Notes: generated by a model from the sequence alone, not told the origin. A stretch of DNA of 64,000 nucleotides from Halomonas sp. 1513 (GCA_001971685.1 CP019326.1:1116001-1180000); one strand, 5' to 3'; shown: positions 18,224 through 27,963, numbered from the stretch's first letter. Program-made: numbers and translations.

Positions 18224-18820
18224 TCAGGCGGCGCCTAGCCGCCAGCGGGCTTGAATCTTGCCGTAAAGGCGCAGGCTGGCATCCGCGGTGGCAGCCTCGT
18301 CGAGGGGCTCGCCGTCGCGCAGCAGCAGTAGCTCGCCGGTCGAGCCTTGCTGGAGCTGGCGTATCAACAGCTGTTGCTGATGCTCGATCAGGTAGAGACC
18401 CGGTCGCTGAAAGGTCGCCAGCGGTGTAATGGCGGCCAAATCGCCTGGGGCCAGGAACTCGATCTGTTCGCCCTCGCCGGGTGTTACCAGAAAACATTCC
18501 GTGCCCAGGTGCGCATCACCGAGCAGTTGCGTCGGCAGGGTGACGTGCTGGCGTGGGTAAGGCTGCCAGGGCGCCGGCGGCGTCGTGGTCAGGGTAAAGA
18601 CCTGGGCCGTCTCGGGGGAGCGCTCGCTGAGCAGTTCGTCCAGCGGGCAGCCGAAGGCGTTGGCCAGCGCGACCAGGCGCTCATGACCAATCTGCTTGAT
18701 GGCGCCCGACTCCCAGTAGGAAATAGTGACATCGGACACGCCGACCAGTCTCGCCAGCGCGGCCTTGTTGAGGCCGGCCTCGAGTCGTAGTTGCTTGATT
18801 CTGGGCCCGAGAGCTTGCAT
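18224..18820 (-). CDS. XRE-family helix-turn-helix regulator
   Basis: A 198-residue protein. Its N-terminal XRE/Cro-type helix-turn-helix covers about residues 5-62 (RIKQLRLEAGLNKAALARLV, then SDVTISYWESG). The C-terminal part (about 75-198) resembles a small beta-rich sensing or dimerisation domain of unclear type; it has no recognisable Ser-Lys peptidase dyad, so a LexA/CI-like self-cleaving repressor is not supported. The ATG at 18820 (MQALGPRIKQ) fits the usual start; the frame is open to 18877 but without homology-like sequence. It lies 67 bases upstream of the EAL gene's stop on the same strand; target genes are unknown. Confidence 0.8.
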   Translation of the reverse strand: MQALGPRIKQLRLEAGLNKAALARLVGVSDVTISYWESGAIKQIGHERLVALANAFGCPLDELLSERSPETAQVFTLTTTPPAPWQPYPRQHVTLPTQLLGDAHLGTECFLVTPGEGEQIEFLAPGDLAAITPLATFQRPGLYLIEHQQQLLIRQLQQGSTGELLLLRDGEPLDEAATADASLRLYGKIQARWRLGAA

Positions 18821-18887
18821 ACCAGTATCCGTCGCTGATTGGCCAATGATGCTCGGCCAAGCGCTTGCTGCGGGCAATGCGGGCTAG

Positions 18888-20642
18888 TCAACGTTGCAGT
18901 AACGCTTGGTTGTCTTGTTGACCACAATACCAGTCAGCGAATTCCTCTGCGGGAAGCGGACCAGCGAAATAATACCCCTGGGCGCCCTCGCAGCCCATCC
19001 TGGCCAGCATGGTGGCTTGTTCGACGGTCTCGACGCCCTCCGCCACCACGTCGCAGCCGAAGCCGTGGGCCATGGCGATCACGCTGGTCACCAGGTTGCG
19101 GTCCTCGGCGCTGTTCATCAGGTCGTGGATGAAGGCCCGATCGATCTTGAGCGTGGCGACGGGCAGCGTCTTGAGATAGGCCAGCGATGAATAGCCGGTG
19201 CCGAAGTCGTCGATGGCGACCTTGATGCCGGCCTTGGCCAGCCGGGTGAGCAAGCGCCTAGCCAGTCCGACGTCGAGCATCAGGCCGGACTCGGTGACTT
19301 CGAGGCTCAGCCGCCGCGTGGGGAGCTCGAGTTGCTCGAAGCGGTTCAGCAGGCGCTCGGCGAAGTCACGCCGGCCAAGCTGGCGCGCGGCGATATTGAC
19401 GGCAATCTCTATGTCACCGTCGGCGCAGGGCAACTGCTGCCAGGCCACCGCCTGGCGCATCGCCTCGTCGATCACCCAGTCGCCGATGGCGAGGATGTCG
19501 CCGCTGGCTTCGGCCAGTGGGATGAACTCGGCAGGAGAGATCGGTCCCAGCTCGGGGTGATGCCAGCGCAGCAGCGCCTCGGCGCCCAGCGGCCGGCCGC
19601 TGGCCAGGTCGATCTTGGGCTGATAGAGGAGCTGCAGTTCGCCACGCTGCGCCGCACCTTTGAGCGCCTGCTGCAGTCGCAGGCGCTGTAGCTGGGAGCT
19701 CTCCAGTGCTGGGCTGTGGCTGCGGATACGCGGTCCTGGTGGGTTGGGCAGGGCCAGCGCGGCCATCTGCACCAGGCGCTCGGGATCGGTGATGTGCTCG
19801 CTGGAATAGCTGATGCCGATACGCGCCTCCACCCTCAGCAGCAGCTCGTCGAGAGCGAGGTCGGCATCGAGCAGCGCCAGCAGGCGCCTGGCCAGGCCAT
19901 TCAGCGCCGCTTCCGAGGACGGCGCCCGGTCGATCACCAGCAGTTCGCTACCACCCCACAGGCCGATGTGCTGGTGACTGGCGAGCAGTGCCTCCAGGCG
20001 TCGTCCCACCTGGCGCAAGAAGGCCTCGGAGGTGGCATAGCCGTGCAGGCGAATGATGTCGTCGAGCCCCTCGAGGCCGATGAACAGCAGCCCCACCGAG
20101 TGGCGGGCAATGGCGCTGTCGCGCAGTACCTGCAGCAGGCCGCGACGGTTGGGCAACTGGGTGATGGGGTCGGTGCGCGACTGCTGCTCGAGTGCCTGGG
20201 TGCGCTTGGCGACCAGTCGCTCGAGGACTTCGGCCTGCTTGTCGCGGACCTCGAAGCGATGCTGCACGGAGAGGATGTTGCGTATGCGCTGCAGCACCTC
20301 GTCATGCTGGAAGGGCTTGGTCAGGAAGTCGCGTACCCCGAGGCCCAGGGCGCGGTAGCGGGTCTCGTGGTCGACCTGAGCGGTCAGCACGATCACCGCG
20401 GGAGCATGCTCGCCGTAGGCCTGTTGCAGCTGCTCGATGACCGTGTGGCCGTTGAGGTAAGGCATGCGAATATCGAGCAGGATCAGGTCGGGCTTGCAGG
20501 CCTCGCAGCTGGCCAGCACCTGGCGCGGGTCGGTGAGCCCCTCGAGGTTGTCGAAGCCGTGGTCGTCGAGCAGGTCGAGCAGCATCTCGACGTTGATGGG
20601 GTTGTCGTCGACGACCAGCAGGCGCTTGTTCTCTACGTTCAT
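18888..20642 (-). CDS. Response regulator with REC, degenerate GGDEF and intact EAL domains
   Basis: A 584-residue c-di-GMP phosphodiesterase. The receiver domain (about 7-125) has phospho-acceptor Asp57 in DLILLDIRMP. The GGDEF-like domain (about 170-310) has GGSEL in place of GGDEF, so cyclase activity is unlikely. The EAL domain (about 330-575) keeps EALLRW, the metal and catalytic segments LEVTESG, IDDFGTGYSSL, LKIDRAF and AEGVET, so hydrolysis of c-di-GMP is expected. It starts 7 bases after the stop of the hybrid histidine kinase gene, making the kinase its probable phosphodonor. The ATG at 20642 aligns with the receiver start. A lifestyle-switch role is inferred. Confidence 0.92.
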   Translation of the reverse strand: MNVENKRLLVVDDNPINVEMLLDLLDDHGFDNLEGLTDPRQVLASCEACKPDLILLDIRMPYLNGHTVIEQLQQAYGEHAPAVIVLTAQVDHETRYRALGLGVRDFLTKPFQHDEVLQRIRNILSVQHRFEVRDKQAEVLERLVAKRTQALEQQSRTDPITQLPNRRGLLQVLRDSAIARHSVGLLFIGLEGLDDIIRLHGYATSEAFLRQVGRRLEALLASHQHIGLWGGSELLVIDRAPSSEAALNGLARRLLALLDADLALDELLLRVEARIGISYSSEHITDPERLVQMAALALPNPPGPRIRSHSPALESSQLQRLRLQQALKGAAQRGELQLLYQPKIDLASGRPLGAEALLRWHHPELGPISPAEFIPLAEASGDILAIGDWVIDEAMRQAVAWQQLPCADGDIEIAVNIAARQLGRRDFAERLLNRFEQLELPTRRLSLEVTESGLMLDVGLARRLLTRLAKAGIKVAIDDFGTGYSSLAYLKTLPVATLKIDRAFIHDLMNSAEDRNLVTSVIAMAHGFGCDVVAEGVETVEQATMLARMGCEGAQGYYFAGPLPAEEFADWYCGQQDNQALLQR

Positions 20643-20649
20643 GAATCGG

Positions 20650-23253
20650 CTATTCCTGACGGTTCTCGGCAGCGCTGCCATTGAGCTGCCGGGCGATCTC
20701 GTCGCTGAGCTGAGCGAGGTCGAGTGGCTTGGTCAAGTAGGCGGCAAACCCGGCACGCAGGGCGCGGCGAATATCCGAGGCCAGGGCGTTGGCCGAGACC
20801 GCCACCACCGGAATATCACGGGTGGCGGCATGTTGCTGCAGAAGACAATACGCCTCCAGCCCGCTCATTCCCGGCAGGTCGATGTCCATCAGGATCAACG
20901 CCGGTGGCTGACCGCGGGTCATCTCGAGGCCGATTTCGGCCGAAGGCGCGGTCACCAGCTCCAGATCCGGTCGCTCGTGAAAGACATCGGCCATCAGGCG
21001 CTGATTGGCCGGATTGTCTTCGATATATAGCACCCGCCGCCGTGCGCCGAGCGGGGGCTCTAGATCGGCCTCTGCATCGGGCGAGGCAGCGCTGGGTGTG
21101 GCGCCACTGACGGGCAGCTCGAACCAGAAGCGGCTGCCCTCACCGAGCTCACTCTCGACGCCTATGCTGCCCGCCATGCGCTCGACCAGTTCCTTGGTCA
21201 GGGCCAGGCCGATGCCGGTGCCTTCGATGGCCGAGTCTTCGGCATCCAGGCGGTTGAACGGTTCGAACAGCTCGTTTTGGCGCTCGCTGGCGACCCCCAT
21301 TCCGGTATCGCTGACCACGACGCGCATGCGCTCGCCGCGCGGCTCGGTATGAACATGCACCTGGCCGCCAGGGTGGTTGTACTTGATAGCGTTGGAGATC
21401 AGGTTGAGCAGCACCTGCTTGACCCGGGTGTAGTCGGCATAGACGGCCGAGGCGTCGTTTGACGGTATGGGGGCGAGGATGATGCCGGCGGCGCCGGCCG
21501 AGGCGTCGAGGGTGTCGGTGGCGTCCCGGATGACGTCGTCGAGCAGAATCTCTTCGAGTGACAGGTGCAGGTGGCCGGCCTCGACCTTGGCCAGGTCGAG
21601 GACCTCGTTGATCAGGCTGAGCAGATGGTTGCCGCTCTTCTGGATCTGCTGGACCTGGCGCAGCTGGCGCTCGCCGAGCGGCGACTTGCGGCCGTTGGCG
21701 AGCAGCTGGGCGAAGCCGATGATGGCATTCAGCGGGGTGCGCAGTTCATGGCTCATCGACGACAGGAAATCGCTCTTGGCGCGGTTGGCGCGTTCGGCCT
21801 GGTCGCGCGCCTCGGAGAGTTCGCGGGTGTGGCGATAGAGGTTGATCAGCAGCGAGCAGGTAGCGGTGAAGGGCTGCAGCCGCTCCAGTATCTGCTGGTC
21901 GTAGTCGCTGCGACCGTTGGAGATGGCGTACATGCCGATCACCTTGTCTCCCTCGAGAATGGGTACCCCGAGATAGTTGTAAAGCGGCGGGTGCCCGGGG
22001 GGGAAGCCGCCGCGATGCGGATGCTGCGGCAGGTCGTTGGTGAGTACGGTCTCGCCGTAGGCAAACACCCGGCCCAGCAGGCTGTCGGGATTGGTCAGCA
22101 GCATGTCGCCGGTGCGCAGTTTCTCCATCAGCAGCCGTGACTCATCGCTCCACGACAGGTCGGTGATGGCGTGGATCTTGAGTGCCGGCGCCTCGCGTTT
22201 GGGCAGCACCTCGCCGATCAGCGCATAGTCGCTGTCGGTCAGCTCGCGCAGCGCCTCCATCAGGAATGTCCACAGACGGTCGCCGGAGATCAGCGCCTGA
22301 TAGTCGGTGATCCCCTGGTGCAGCACCTTGAGCAGCGCGGCCTGGCGGTGGGACTCGGTGATATCGTGGGCGACGCTGACCACCCCGATTGGCTGCCCTT
22401 GATCGTCCTGCAGCGGCGACTTGGTGATCTTGAAGCGGCGGCCGCTGATGGGCGGCAGAACGATCCGCTGGGTGGCGTTCTCGGCCAGCACCCTGTCATC
22501 GGCGCTGCGCAGCTTGTCCACCACCTCTCGGGGCAGGTAGTCGGCAATATCGAAATCGGCGCGCTGCTCCGGCGTCAGCGATTCCACCAGCGCGCGGTAC
22601 TCGTCGACGGTGATGCCCAGCAGCTGGTAGCAGGCCAGGTTGGCGATCAGGTAGCGGCCGTGGCTGTCGCGGGCATAGATGGGATCGCGGCTGCCCTGCA
22701 GAATCGAGCTCAGCAAGCCCGAGAGCTTCTCGCTGCGACGCTGCTCGTCGCTCTCCTGCTGGCGCAGGCGGTGAAGTCGCAGCAGTTCCTCGGCCTGGGT
22801 GGCGAGGCGTGCCATGCGGCGCTGCTGGGCCAAGTCGAGACCGCGCGGCCGGGTGTCGATCAGGCACAGGGTGCCGACCACATGGCCGTCGATGGGGCGC
22901 AGCGGGAAGCCGGCATAGAAGCGAATGAAGGGGGGGCCGGTGACCAGAGGGTTATCGGCGAAATCGGGGTGCGCGAGGGTATCTTCGATAATCAGCGGTG
23001 CATTGGCCGCTACCGCATGGCCGCAGAACGAGATGTCGCGGGGCGTTTCACGGCTGCCAAGCCCGCTGCACGACTTGAACCACTGGCGGTGCTCGTCGAC
23101 CAGCGATATCAGGGCGATGGGCACATTGAACAGGTCGCGGGCCAGGTCGGTGAGGCTGTCGAAGCCCTCGTCTGCTGGCGTGTCGAGCAGTGCAAGGTCG
23201 TGCAGGGCCGCCAGCCGCAGCGCTTCGTCTTTGGGATGTTCGGGCGGGCGCAT
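20650..23253 (-). CDS. Hybrid sensor histidine kinase (GAF-PAS-GAF-HisKA-HATPase-REC)
   Basis: An 867-residue soluble sensor kinase. The N-terminal GAF domain (about 20-165) contains [13 protein letters not shown] and DISFCGHAV, typical of GAF domains in this kinase group. A PAS domain follows (about 200-310), a second GAF (about 325-480), then the H-box [17 protein letters not shown] and an ATPase domain with SDTGMGV and [16 protein letters not shown]. It ends with a receiver domain (about 745-860; [12 protein letters not shown]). No membrane segment is evident, so it senses a cytosolic signal. It is encoded just upstream of a REC-GGDEF-EAL protein, indicating a phosphorelay that tunes c-di-GMP. 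The signal is unknown. Confidence 0.92.
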   Translation of the reverse strand: MRPPEHPKDEALRLAALHDLALLDTPADEGFDSLTDLARDLFNVPIALISLVDEHRQWFKSCSGLGSRETPRDISFCGHAVAANAPLIIEDTLAHPDFADNPLVTGPPFIRFYAGFPLRPIDGHVVGTLCLIDTRPRGLDLAQQRRMARLATQAEELLRLHRLRQQESDEQRRSEKLSGLLSSILQGSRDPIYARDSHGRYLIANLACYQLLGITVDEYRALVESLTPEQRADFDIADYLPREVVDKLRSADDRVLAENATQRIVLPPISGRRFKITKSPLQDDQGQPIGVVSVAHDITESHRQAALLKVLHQGITDYQALISGDRLWTFLMEALRELTDSDYALIGEVLPKREAPALKIHAITDLSWSDESRLLMEKLRTGDMLLTNPDSLLGRVFAYGETVLTNDLPQHPHRGGFPPGHPPLYNYLGVPILEGDKVIGMYAISNGRSDYDQQILERLQPFTATCSLLINLYRHTRELSEARDQAERANRAKSDFLSSMSHELRTPLNAIIGFAQLLANGRKSPLGERQLRQVQQIQKSGNHLLSLINEVLDLAKVEAGHLHLSLEEILLDDVIRDATDTLDASAGAAGIILAPIPSNDASAVYADYTRVKQVLLNLISNAIKYNHPGGQVHVHTEPRGERMRVVVSDTGMGVASERQNELFEPFNRLDAEDSAIEGTGIGLALTKELVERMAGSIGVESELGEGSRFWFELPVSGATPSAASPDAEADLEPPLGARRRVLYIEDNPANQRLMADVFHERPDLELVTAPSAEIGLEMTRGQPPALILMDIDLPGMSGLEAYCLLQQHAATRDIPVVAVSANALASDIRRALRAGFAAYLTKPLDLAQLSDEIARQLNGSAAENRQE

Positions 23254-23393
23254 GGGCTCTCCTGTCGACTCTCCCGGCCGGCCGCTGGGATTCGGCCAAC
23301 CGGGACGCCGAGGTGTGCGGCGTCCATAGGAGATATCGACAGTTTACGGCAATTCTTTATCCCGCTGGCAACCCGCAGCCGCTCGCGCCAGGC

Positions 23394-23431
23394 TCAGCCC
23401 TTGACCGCGCCGGCGGTCATGCCGGAGACGC
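23394..23431 (-). pseudogene. C-terminal remnant of a sugar ABC transporter permease
   Basis: In one minus-strand frame this short stretch reads VSVSGMTAGAVKG and stop. It matches the very conserved C-terminus (VSGLTAGAVKG) of MalG/ThuG-type carbohydrate permeases. No permease gene precedes it: the fructokinase gene runs into it, with its stop codon at 23432-23434. It appears to be the relic of a deletion that removed a sugar transporter once located beside the sugar-kinase cluster. The identity rests on about a dozen residues. Confidence 0.55.
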
Positions 23432-24391
23432 TTACCCGCGCAGCGCCTCGAGATCGGCGCGGGTCGGCAGCGCGGCATAGGCGCCGGGACGCGTCACCGC
23501 ATGGGCGCCGCAGCGGCACGCTACCTCCAGATAGCCGGTAAGGCGCGCGGCGTCGTGCCACCAGTCGTCGCCCGCTGTCTCGGCGAGCATCGCCAGCAGG
23601 CCGCCGATGAAGGCGTCGCCGCCGGCGGTGGTATCCACTGCCCGAACGCTGGGCGGCGTTACCTCGAGGTGCTGGCCGGCGCCGAATGCCTCGACCTTGC
23701 CAGGACCATCGGTGATCACCGCCAGCCTGACCCCGCGGGCCAGGCGCTCATTGATCCAAGCGTCGGCGGGGTGGTCGGCACGCAGGTAGTCGAGCTCGTC
23801 GCGTGACAGCTTGATCAACTGGGCGCAGTCGAGCAGCTGGGTGACCAGGCTGATGTCGGCACTGCCTGCATCCCACAGATTGTGACGCAAATTGGCATCG
23901 ACGCTGACCAGCGAACCGGACTTGGCCGCCATCTCGGCCATGGCCAGGGTAGTGTCGGCGATCTCGGGTTCGGTGAGGCTGTTGGTGCAGACATGCACGA
24001 TGGCCGGCTCGGCGAAGACCCCCGCCGGCAGGTGCTCGAGGCGGTAGAGCAGGTCGGCGGCGGGCGGGCGGTAGAAGTCGAAGGTTCGCTCCCCCGCGGC
24101 ATCGCGAGAGACGAAGGCCAGCGCCGTGCGCGCCTCGCGGGTGCGCACCACGCCGCGGGTATCGACGCCGTGGGCGGCGAGTTCACTGGCCAGGAAGTCG
24201 CCGAAGTAGTCGTCGCCGAGCATGCCCAGGAAGCGGCTGGGCACGCCGAGCCGCGCGCAGGCGACCGCGACGTTGGCCGGGGCGCCGCCGGCGTAGGGGG
24301 TGAAGGTCTCGGCGGTGCCGTCCCCGGCGTCGCCGAGGCGGCTGGAGAGCATGTCGACGAGCGCTTCGCCGAAGGCGATGACCGGCATCAT
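23432..24391 (-). CDS. PfkB-family sugar kinase, probable fructokinase
   Basis: A 319-residue ribokinase-superfamily kinase. The N-terminal motif is YAGGAPANVAVACARLG (about residues 35-51) and the C-terminal catalytic motif is DTTAGGDAFIGGLL, whose Asp is the base. The usual GAGD is AGGD here. IAFGEALVDM at the start and the fructokinase-like FVSRDAAGERTFDFYRPPAAD region support fructose as substrate, giving fructose-6-phosphate for the phosphoglucose isomerase encoded just upstream. The ATG at 24391 overlaps the pgi stop as ATGA and has GGAGA eight bases before; a second ATG follows immediately. 2-keto-3-deoxygluconate or other sugars remain possible. Confidence 0.85.
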   Translation of the reverse strand: MMPVIAFGEALVDMLSSRLGDAGDGTAETFTPYAGGAPANVAVACARLGVPSRFLGMLGDDYFGDFLASELAAHGVDTRGVVRTREARTALAFVSRDAAGERTFDFYRPPAADLLYRLEHLPAGVFAEPAIVHVCTNSLTEPEIADTTLAMAEMAAKSGSLVSVDANLRHNLWDAGSADISLVTQLLDCAQLIKLSRDELDYLRADHPADAWINERLARGVRLAVITDGPGKVEAFGAGQHLEVTPPSVRAVDTTAGGDAFIGGLLAMLAETAGDDWWHDAARLTGYLEVACRCGAHAVTRPGAYAALPTRADLEALRG

Positions 24392-26055
24392 GAGGAGGTC
24401 TCCTGCTTGCCACCCTTGCCTTTGGCCTTGGGTTTGGCCTTGTCGTTGGCGGCGTGAAGAGGGAAGTGGCCGCGCACCAGCTGCAGCAGGCCCTGGGTCG
24501 AGGCGTCGAAGTCGCTGGCGTTGGTGTCGATGCGTTCGCTGATCTCGCCGGCGATGCGCTTGCCGAGCTGCACGCCCCACTGATCGAAGGAGTTGATGTT
24601 CCAGATCACCCCCTGGACGAACACCTTGTGCTCGTAGAGCGCGATCAGCGCACCGAGATTCTTGGGCGTCAGCTCATCCAGCAGCAGCGTGCTCGATGGG
24701 CGGTTGCCGGGGCAGCTGTAGGGGTCGTGCTGGCCGTGCTCCTGGTTGTCGCCCTGGCTGCCCTCCATGAAGGCATTGGCCTGGGCCAGCATGTTGGTCA
24801 ACAGCGCGAAGTGGTGGTCCTCGAAGCCGGGCTCGGGCTTGAGCGACGCGATGAAGTCGATGGGCACGTAGCGGGTGCCCTGGTGGAGCAGCTGGAAGAA
24901 GGCGTGCTGGCCGTTGGAGCCGGTCTGGCCCCAGACGATCGGCCCGGTCTTGTAGTTGACCGGATGGCCGAAGATGTCCACCGACTTGCCGTTGGACTCC
25001 ATGTCGAGCTGCTGCAGGAACGACGGCAACTGATGCAGGGCCTGGTCATAGGGCACCACGGCCTGGGTCTCGGCGCCGACGAAGTTGATGTACCAGATGC
25101 CGATCAGCGCCATCAGCACCGGCATGTTCTCGGCAAACGGCGCCTCGATGAAGTGGCGGTCCATCTCATGGGCGCCCTCGAGCAGCTCCATGAAACCCTC
25201 GAAGCCGATCGACAGCGCGATGGGCAGGCCGATGGAGGACCACATCGAGTAGCGCCCGCCGACCCAGGCCCAGAACTCGAAGACGTTCTCCTCGCGGATG
25301 CCGAACGCCATGGCCGCGCGGCGGTTGGTGGAGGCGGCGATGAAGTGGGCGCCGACGTCGGCGTCTTCGCCGGCATTGTCGAGGAACCAGCGGCGTGCGC
25401 TCTTGGCGTTGAGCAGCGTCTCCTGGGTGGAGAAGGTCTTGGTCGAGACGATGAACAGGGTGGTGGCCGGGTCGAGGCGGCTGAGCACCTTCTGGATATG
25501 CGTGCCGTCGACGTTGGAAACGAAGTGGAAGCTGAGCTCCGGGTGGCGATACTTGAGCAGCGCCCGACAGGCCATGTTGGGGCCGAGATCCGAACCGCCG
25601 ATGCCGATATTGACCACGTCCTTGATGCGCTTGCCGCTATAGCCCTTCCACTCGCCGCTGCGCACCTCCTCGGAGAAGCGCTTGATCTGCTCGCGGGTGC
25701 GCTGGATCTCGGGCATCACGTCCTGGCCGTCGACGAACACCGGGCTGTCGCCGAGGTGGCGCAGCGCGGTGTGCAGCACCGGGCGGTCTTCGGTGACGTT
25801 GATGATATCGCCGGAGAACATCTGCGCGCGGCGCTGGACCAGCGCCGAGTGGTCGGCCAGTTCGAGCAGCTTGGCGAGGACCTGGTCGGAGACCTGGTGC
25901 TTGGAGTAGTCGAGAAACAGGCCGCCGACCCGCAGGCTCATCTTCTCGAAGCGCTGCGGGTCGGCGCGGAAATAGTCGCGGATGCGCTCGTCGCGGGTTT
26001 GCTGGTGCAGCCGCTCGAGGGCCTGCCACGTCACACTGCGGGTCAGTTGGAACAT
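24388..26055 (-). CDS. pgi: Glucose-6-phosphate isomerase
   Basis: A 555-residue phosphoglucose isomerase interconverting glucose-6-phosphate and fructose-6-phosphate. Both signatures are clear: the phosphate-binding IGIGGSDLGP and STKTFSTQETL regions, and the C-terminal GVIWNINSFDQWGVQLGK; the catalytic Glu and His lie in GQTGSNGQHAFFQLLHQGT. The length is that of the family. The last 19 residues are an extra lysine/glycine-rich tail (KAKPKAKGKGGK). It is the first gene of a two-gene unit with the fructokinase, 115 bases downstream of the aldo/keto reductase gene. In an Entner-Doudoroff organism it feeds fructose carbon back to glucose-6-phosphate. Confidence 0.96.
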   Translation of the reverse strand: MFQLTRSVTWQALERLHQQTRDERIRDYFRADPQRFEKMSLRVGGLFLDYSKHQVSDQVLAKLLELADHSALVQRRAQMFSGDIINVTEDRPVLHTALRHLGDSPVFVDGQDVMPEIQRTREQIKRFSEEVRSGEWKGYSGKRIKDVVNIGIGGSDLGPNMACRALLKYRHPELSFHFVSNVDGTHIQKVLSRLDPATTLFIVSTKTFSTQETLLNAKSARRWFLDNAGEDADVGAHFIAASTNRRAAMAFGIREENVFEFWAWVGGRYSMWSSIGLPIALSIGFEGFMELLEGAHEMDRHFIEAPFAENMPVLMALIGIWYINFVGAETQAVVPYDQALHQLPSFLQQLDMESNGKSVDIFGHPVNYKTGPIVWGQTGSNGQHAFFQLLHQGTRYVPIDFIASLKPEPGFEDHHFALLTNMLAQANAFMEGSQGDNQEHGQHDPYSCPGNRPSSTLLLDELTPKNLGALIALYEHKVFVQGVIWNINSFDQWGVQLGKRIAGEISERIDTNASDFDASTQGLLQLVRGHFPLHAANDKAKPKAKGKGGKQETSS

Positions 26056-26161
26056 GCGTGTCTCCTGTTATTGTAGGTGGCCTCGATGCGCCATCGGCAG
26101 CCTGGCCATATTGAGTCAAGTGAATCGTGTCATCTTCGGCGTGGCACTGGGCGCTCTTGCT

Positions 26162-26183
26162 GCGAGTCGCCTAGGCGACTCGC
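26162..26183. terminator. Perfect palindrome at the end of the edd operon
   Basis: GCGAGTCGCC-TA-GGCGACTCGC is a perfect 10-base-pair inverted repeat overlapping the aldo/keto reductase stop codon. No T tract follows on the minus strand, so it may be a processing or pausing hairpin rather than a full terminator before pgi. Confidence 0.35.
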
Positions 26184-27052
26184 TCGCTGCGCGCCTCCTC
26201 GAGCAGGGCGTACCAGGTGCTGCGCTCCAGGGTGAGCCTGGCGCCGGCCCTGAGCTCCTCGATGCGTTCGCCGCGCAGGGTGCCGATCACCGGCACCGGT
26301 GAGCCGGGCAGGGCGCGCAGCCAGGCCAGGGCCAGGCCGGCGGCGCTGGTCTCGAACTGCGGCGAGAGCCGCGACAGGCACTCGCCGAGCACGTCCTCGA
26401 ACACCACGCCGCCGCCCAGCGGCGACCAGGCGAGGGGGCGAAGCCCGTCGCGGGTCAGGGCGTCGAACAGGCCGTCGAACAGCGGCTCTGGGTGGGCCAG
26501 CGACAGCTGCAGCTGATGGCAGGTCAGGCGATGGCGCATGGCGCCCTGCAGGCGGCGCCACTGCTCGGGCAGGAAGTTGGAGACGCCCACTGCGCCGAGC
26601 TTGCCGGCATCGATGGCATCATCCAGCGCGCCGGCGGTCGCCTCGACGTCCATCAGCGGGTCGGGCCGATGCAGCAGGAAGTGGTCGAGGCGCGCCACCC
26701 CCAGGCGTGCCAGTGCGGCATCGATGGCGGCATTGAGGTAGGCCGGCGAGCTGTCGTAGTGCTTGACGCCGTAGCTGGAGGGATCGCGGCCGGGGGTGAC
26801 GATGCCGGCCTTGGTGACCACCTTGACCCGCGCCGCCAGGCTCGGGCGAGCGCGCAGCGCGTCGCCGAACAGCGTCTCGGCGCGGCGGTCGCCGTAGATG
26901 TCGGCATGGTCGAACCAGTCCAGGCCCTGGTCGAGGCGCGCCTCGATCCAGTCGGCCAGCCGCTCGGGGGCATGCAGCTCCTCGCGCTCGTGCAGGCGCA
27001 TCATGCCGAGCAGGAAGGGGGCGTCGATGCGGGGGGCGTCGCTGGCGTTCAT
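26171..27052 (-). CDS. Aldo/keto reductase
   Basis: A 293-residue NAD(P)H-dependent reductase of the YdhF-like aldo/keto reductase group. The catalytic tetrad is visible: Asp and Tyr in WFDHADIYGD, Lys in VVTKAGI and His in FLLHRPDP; the cofactor region IGTLRGERIEEL is near the C-terminus. The ATG at 27052 overlaps the stop of the mutarotase gene as ATGA, so this is the fourth gene of the edd-glk-mutarotase operon. Its substrate is unknown; the context suggests reduction of sugar-derived carbonyls. An upstream open frame to 27148 lies within the mutarotase gene and is not used. Confidence 0.87.
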   Translation of the reverse strand: MNASDAPRIDAPFLLGMMRLHEREELHAPERLADWIEARLDQGLDWFDHADIYGDRRAETLFGDALRARPSLAARVKVVTKAGIVTPGRDPSSYGVKHYDSSPAYLNAAIDAALARLGVARLDHFLLHRPDPLMDVEATAGALDDAIDAGKLGAVGVSNFLPEQWRRLQGAMRHRLTCHQLQLSLAHPEPLFDGLFDALTRDGLRPLAWSPLGGGVVFEDVLGECLSRLSPQFETSAAGLALAWLRALPGSPVPVIGTLRGERIEELRAGARLTLERSTWYALLEEARSERVA

Positions 27053-27963
27053 GACTGCGTCTCCAGGCTCAGGGTGGTGCCCAGCAGGTGCTGGGCGCCG
27101 GGCACCAGCCATACCGGGTCGAGGCGCGTGCAGGCGGCCTCGATGCACAGGAAGTGGCGGCCGGCATCAATGGGGGTGTCATCGGGCAGGGCGGTGCCGG
27201 GATGCCAGACCACCGTGGAGTCGCTGCCCTGCTTGGCGATATTCAGGCGGCGGCGGCCGTCGTCGAGCAGCACCTCGCGGTTGGAGTGATAGATGCGGTC
27301 CAGCGGCCCGCGCACGCCAAGCTCGCCCTGCTGTTCGCACTCGGCAAAGCCGGCCAGCTTGTCCAGATAGCGGGCGCCGGCCAGCCCCTCGATGCGGCAC
27401 TGGCGAACCTCGTCGACGCCGAGATAGCTGTGCAGGGCGGCGCTGAACTTGATCGGCGTCTCGCCAAGATGCTCGGTGATCAACTCGACGTGCAGGCGCT
27501 GGGCGTTGGCCTGGATCACCGCCCGCGGCACCAGCTGGCTGTGCAGCCGGGTGGCCGGGGACAGGTGCAGCTCGACGCCGCCGTCGTGCTCGTCGACGGC
27601 CTCCAGCGTCCAGTCGGCCTTGCGTGCCGGGCCGTGCATCGGCCCCGAGCGGTCCGGCGACTCGTCGGCGGTGTGCTCATCGGCAAACCACGGCCAGCAC
27701 AGCGGAATCCCGCCGCGAATCGCCCCGGGCAGCGTCTGGGGCGTGGGCGTTACCCATAGCCAGCCGTCATCGTCGGCGCGGCCAGAGTCTTCGGCTGTCG
27801 CGGCGTCGGGCGACGGTTGAAAATGTAACACCTGAGCGCCCTGCAGCGAGACGGCAAGCTGGCCCCAGGACTCATTGGCCAGCCACACCTCGCGACCGGC
27901 CCACTCGGTGCGGCGCTGGCCGCGGGTAGCGTCGAGCAGCGTGCGCAGCGACTCGGGAATCAT
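27049..27963 (-). CDS. D-hexose-6-phosphate mutarotase (YeaD-type aldose 1-epimerase)
   Basis: A 304-residue member of the aldose-1-epimerase superfamily of the YeaD group, interconverting alpha and beta anomers of glucose-6-phosphate. The family's IRGGIPLCWPWF substrate loop is at about residues 83-94. The catalytic His follows in AALHSYLGV, and the Glu in CIEAACTRLDPVWLVPG. The position between glucokinase and the rest of the glucose operon supports a hexose-phosphate substrate. It lies 18 bases downstream of glk and overlaps the reductase gene start. It is a cytosolic enzyme with no signal peptide. Confidence 0.9.
   Translation of the reverse strand: MIPESLRTLLDATRGQRRTEWAGREVWLANESWGQLAVSLQGAQVLHFQPSPDAATAEDSGRADDDGWLWVTPTPQTLPGAIRGGIPLCWPWFADEHTADESPDRSGPMHGPARKADWTLEAVDEHDGGVELHLSPATRLHSQLVPRAVIQANAQRLHVELITEHLGETPIKFSAALHSYLGVDEVRQCRIEGLAGARYLDKLAGFAECEQQGELGVRGPLDRIYHSNREVLLDDGRRRLNIAKQGSDSTVVWHPGTALPDDTPIDAGRHFLCIEAACTRLDPVWLVPGAQHLLGTTLSLETQS

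Noticed and set aside
24454..26076. 540-codon plus-strand frame opposite pgi
   Set aside because: Antisense shadow of a conserved enzyme gene.
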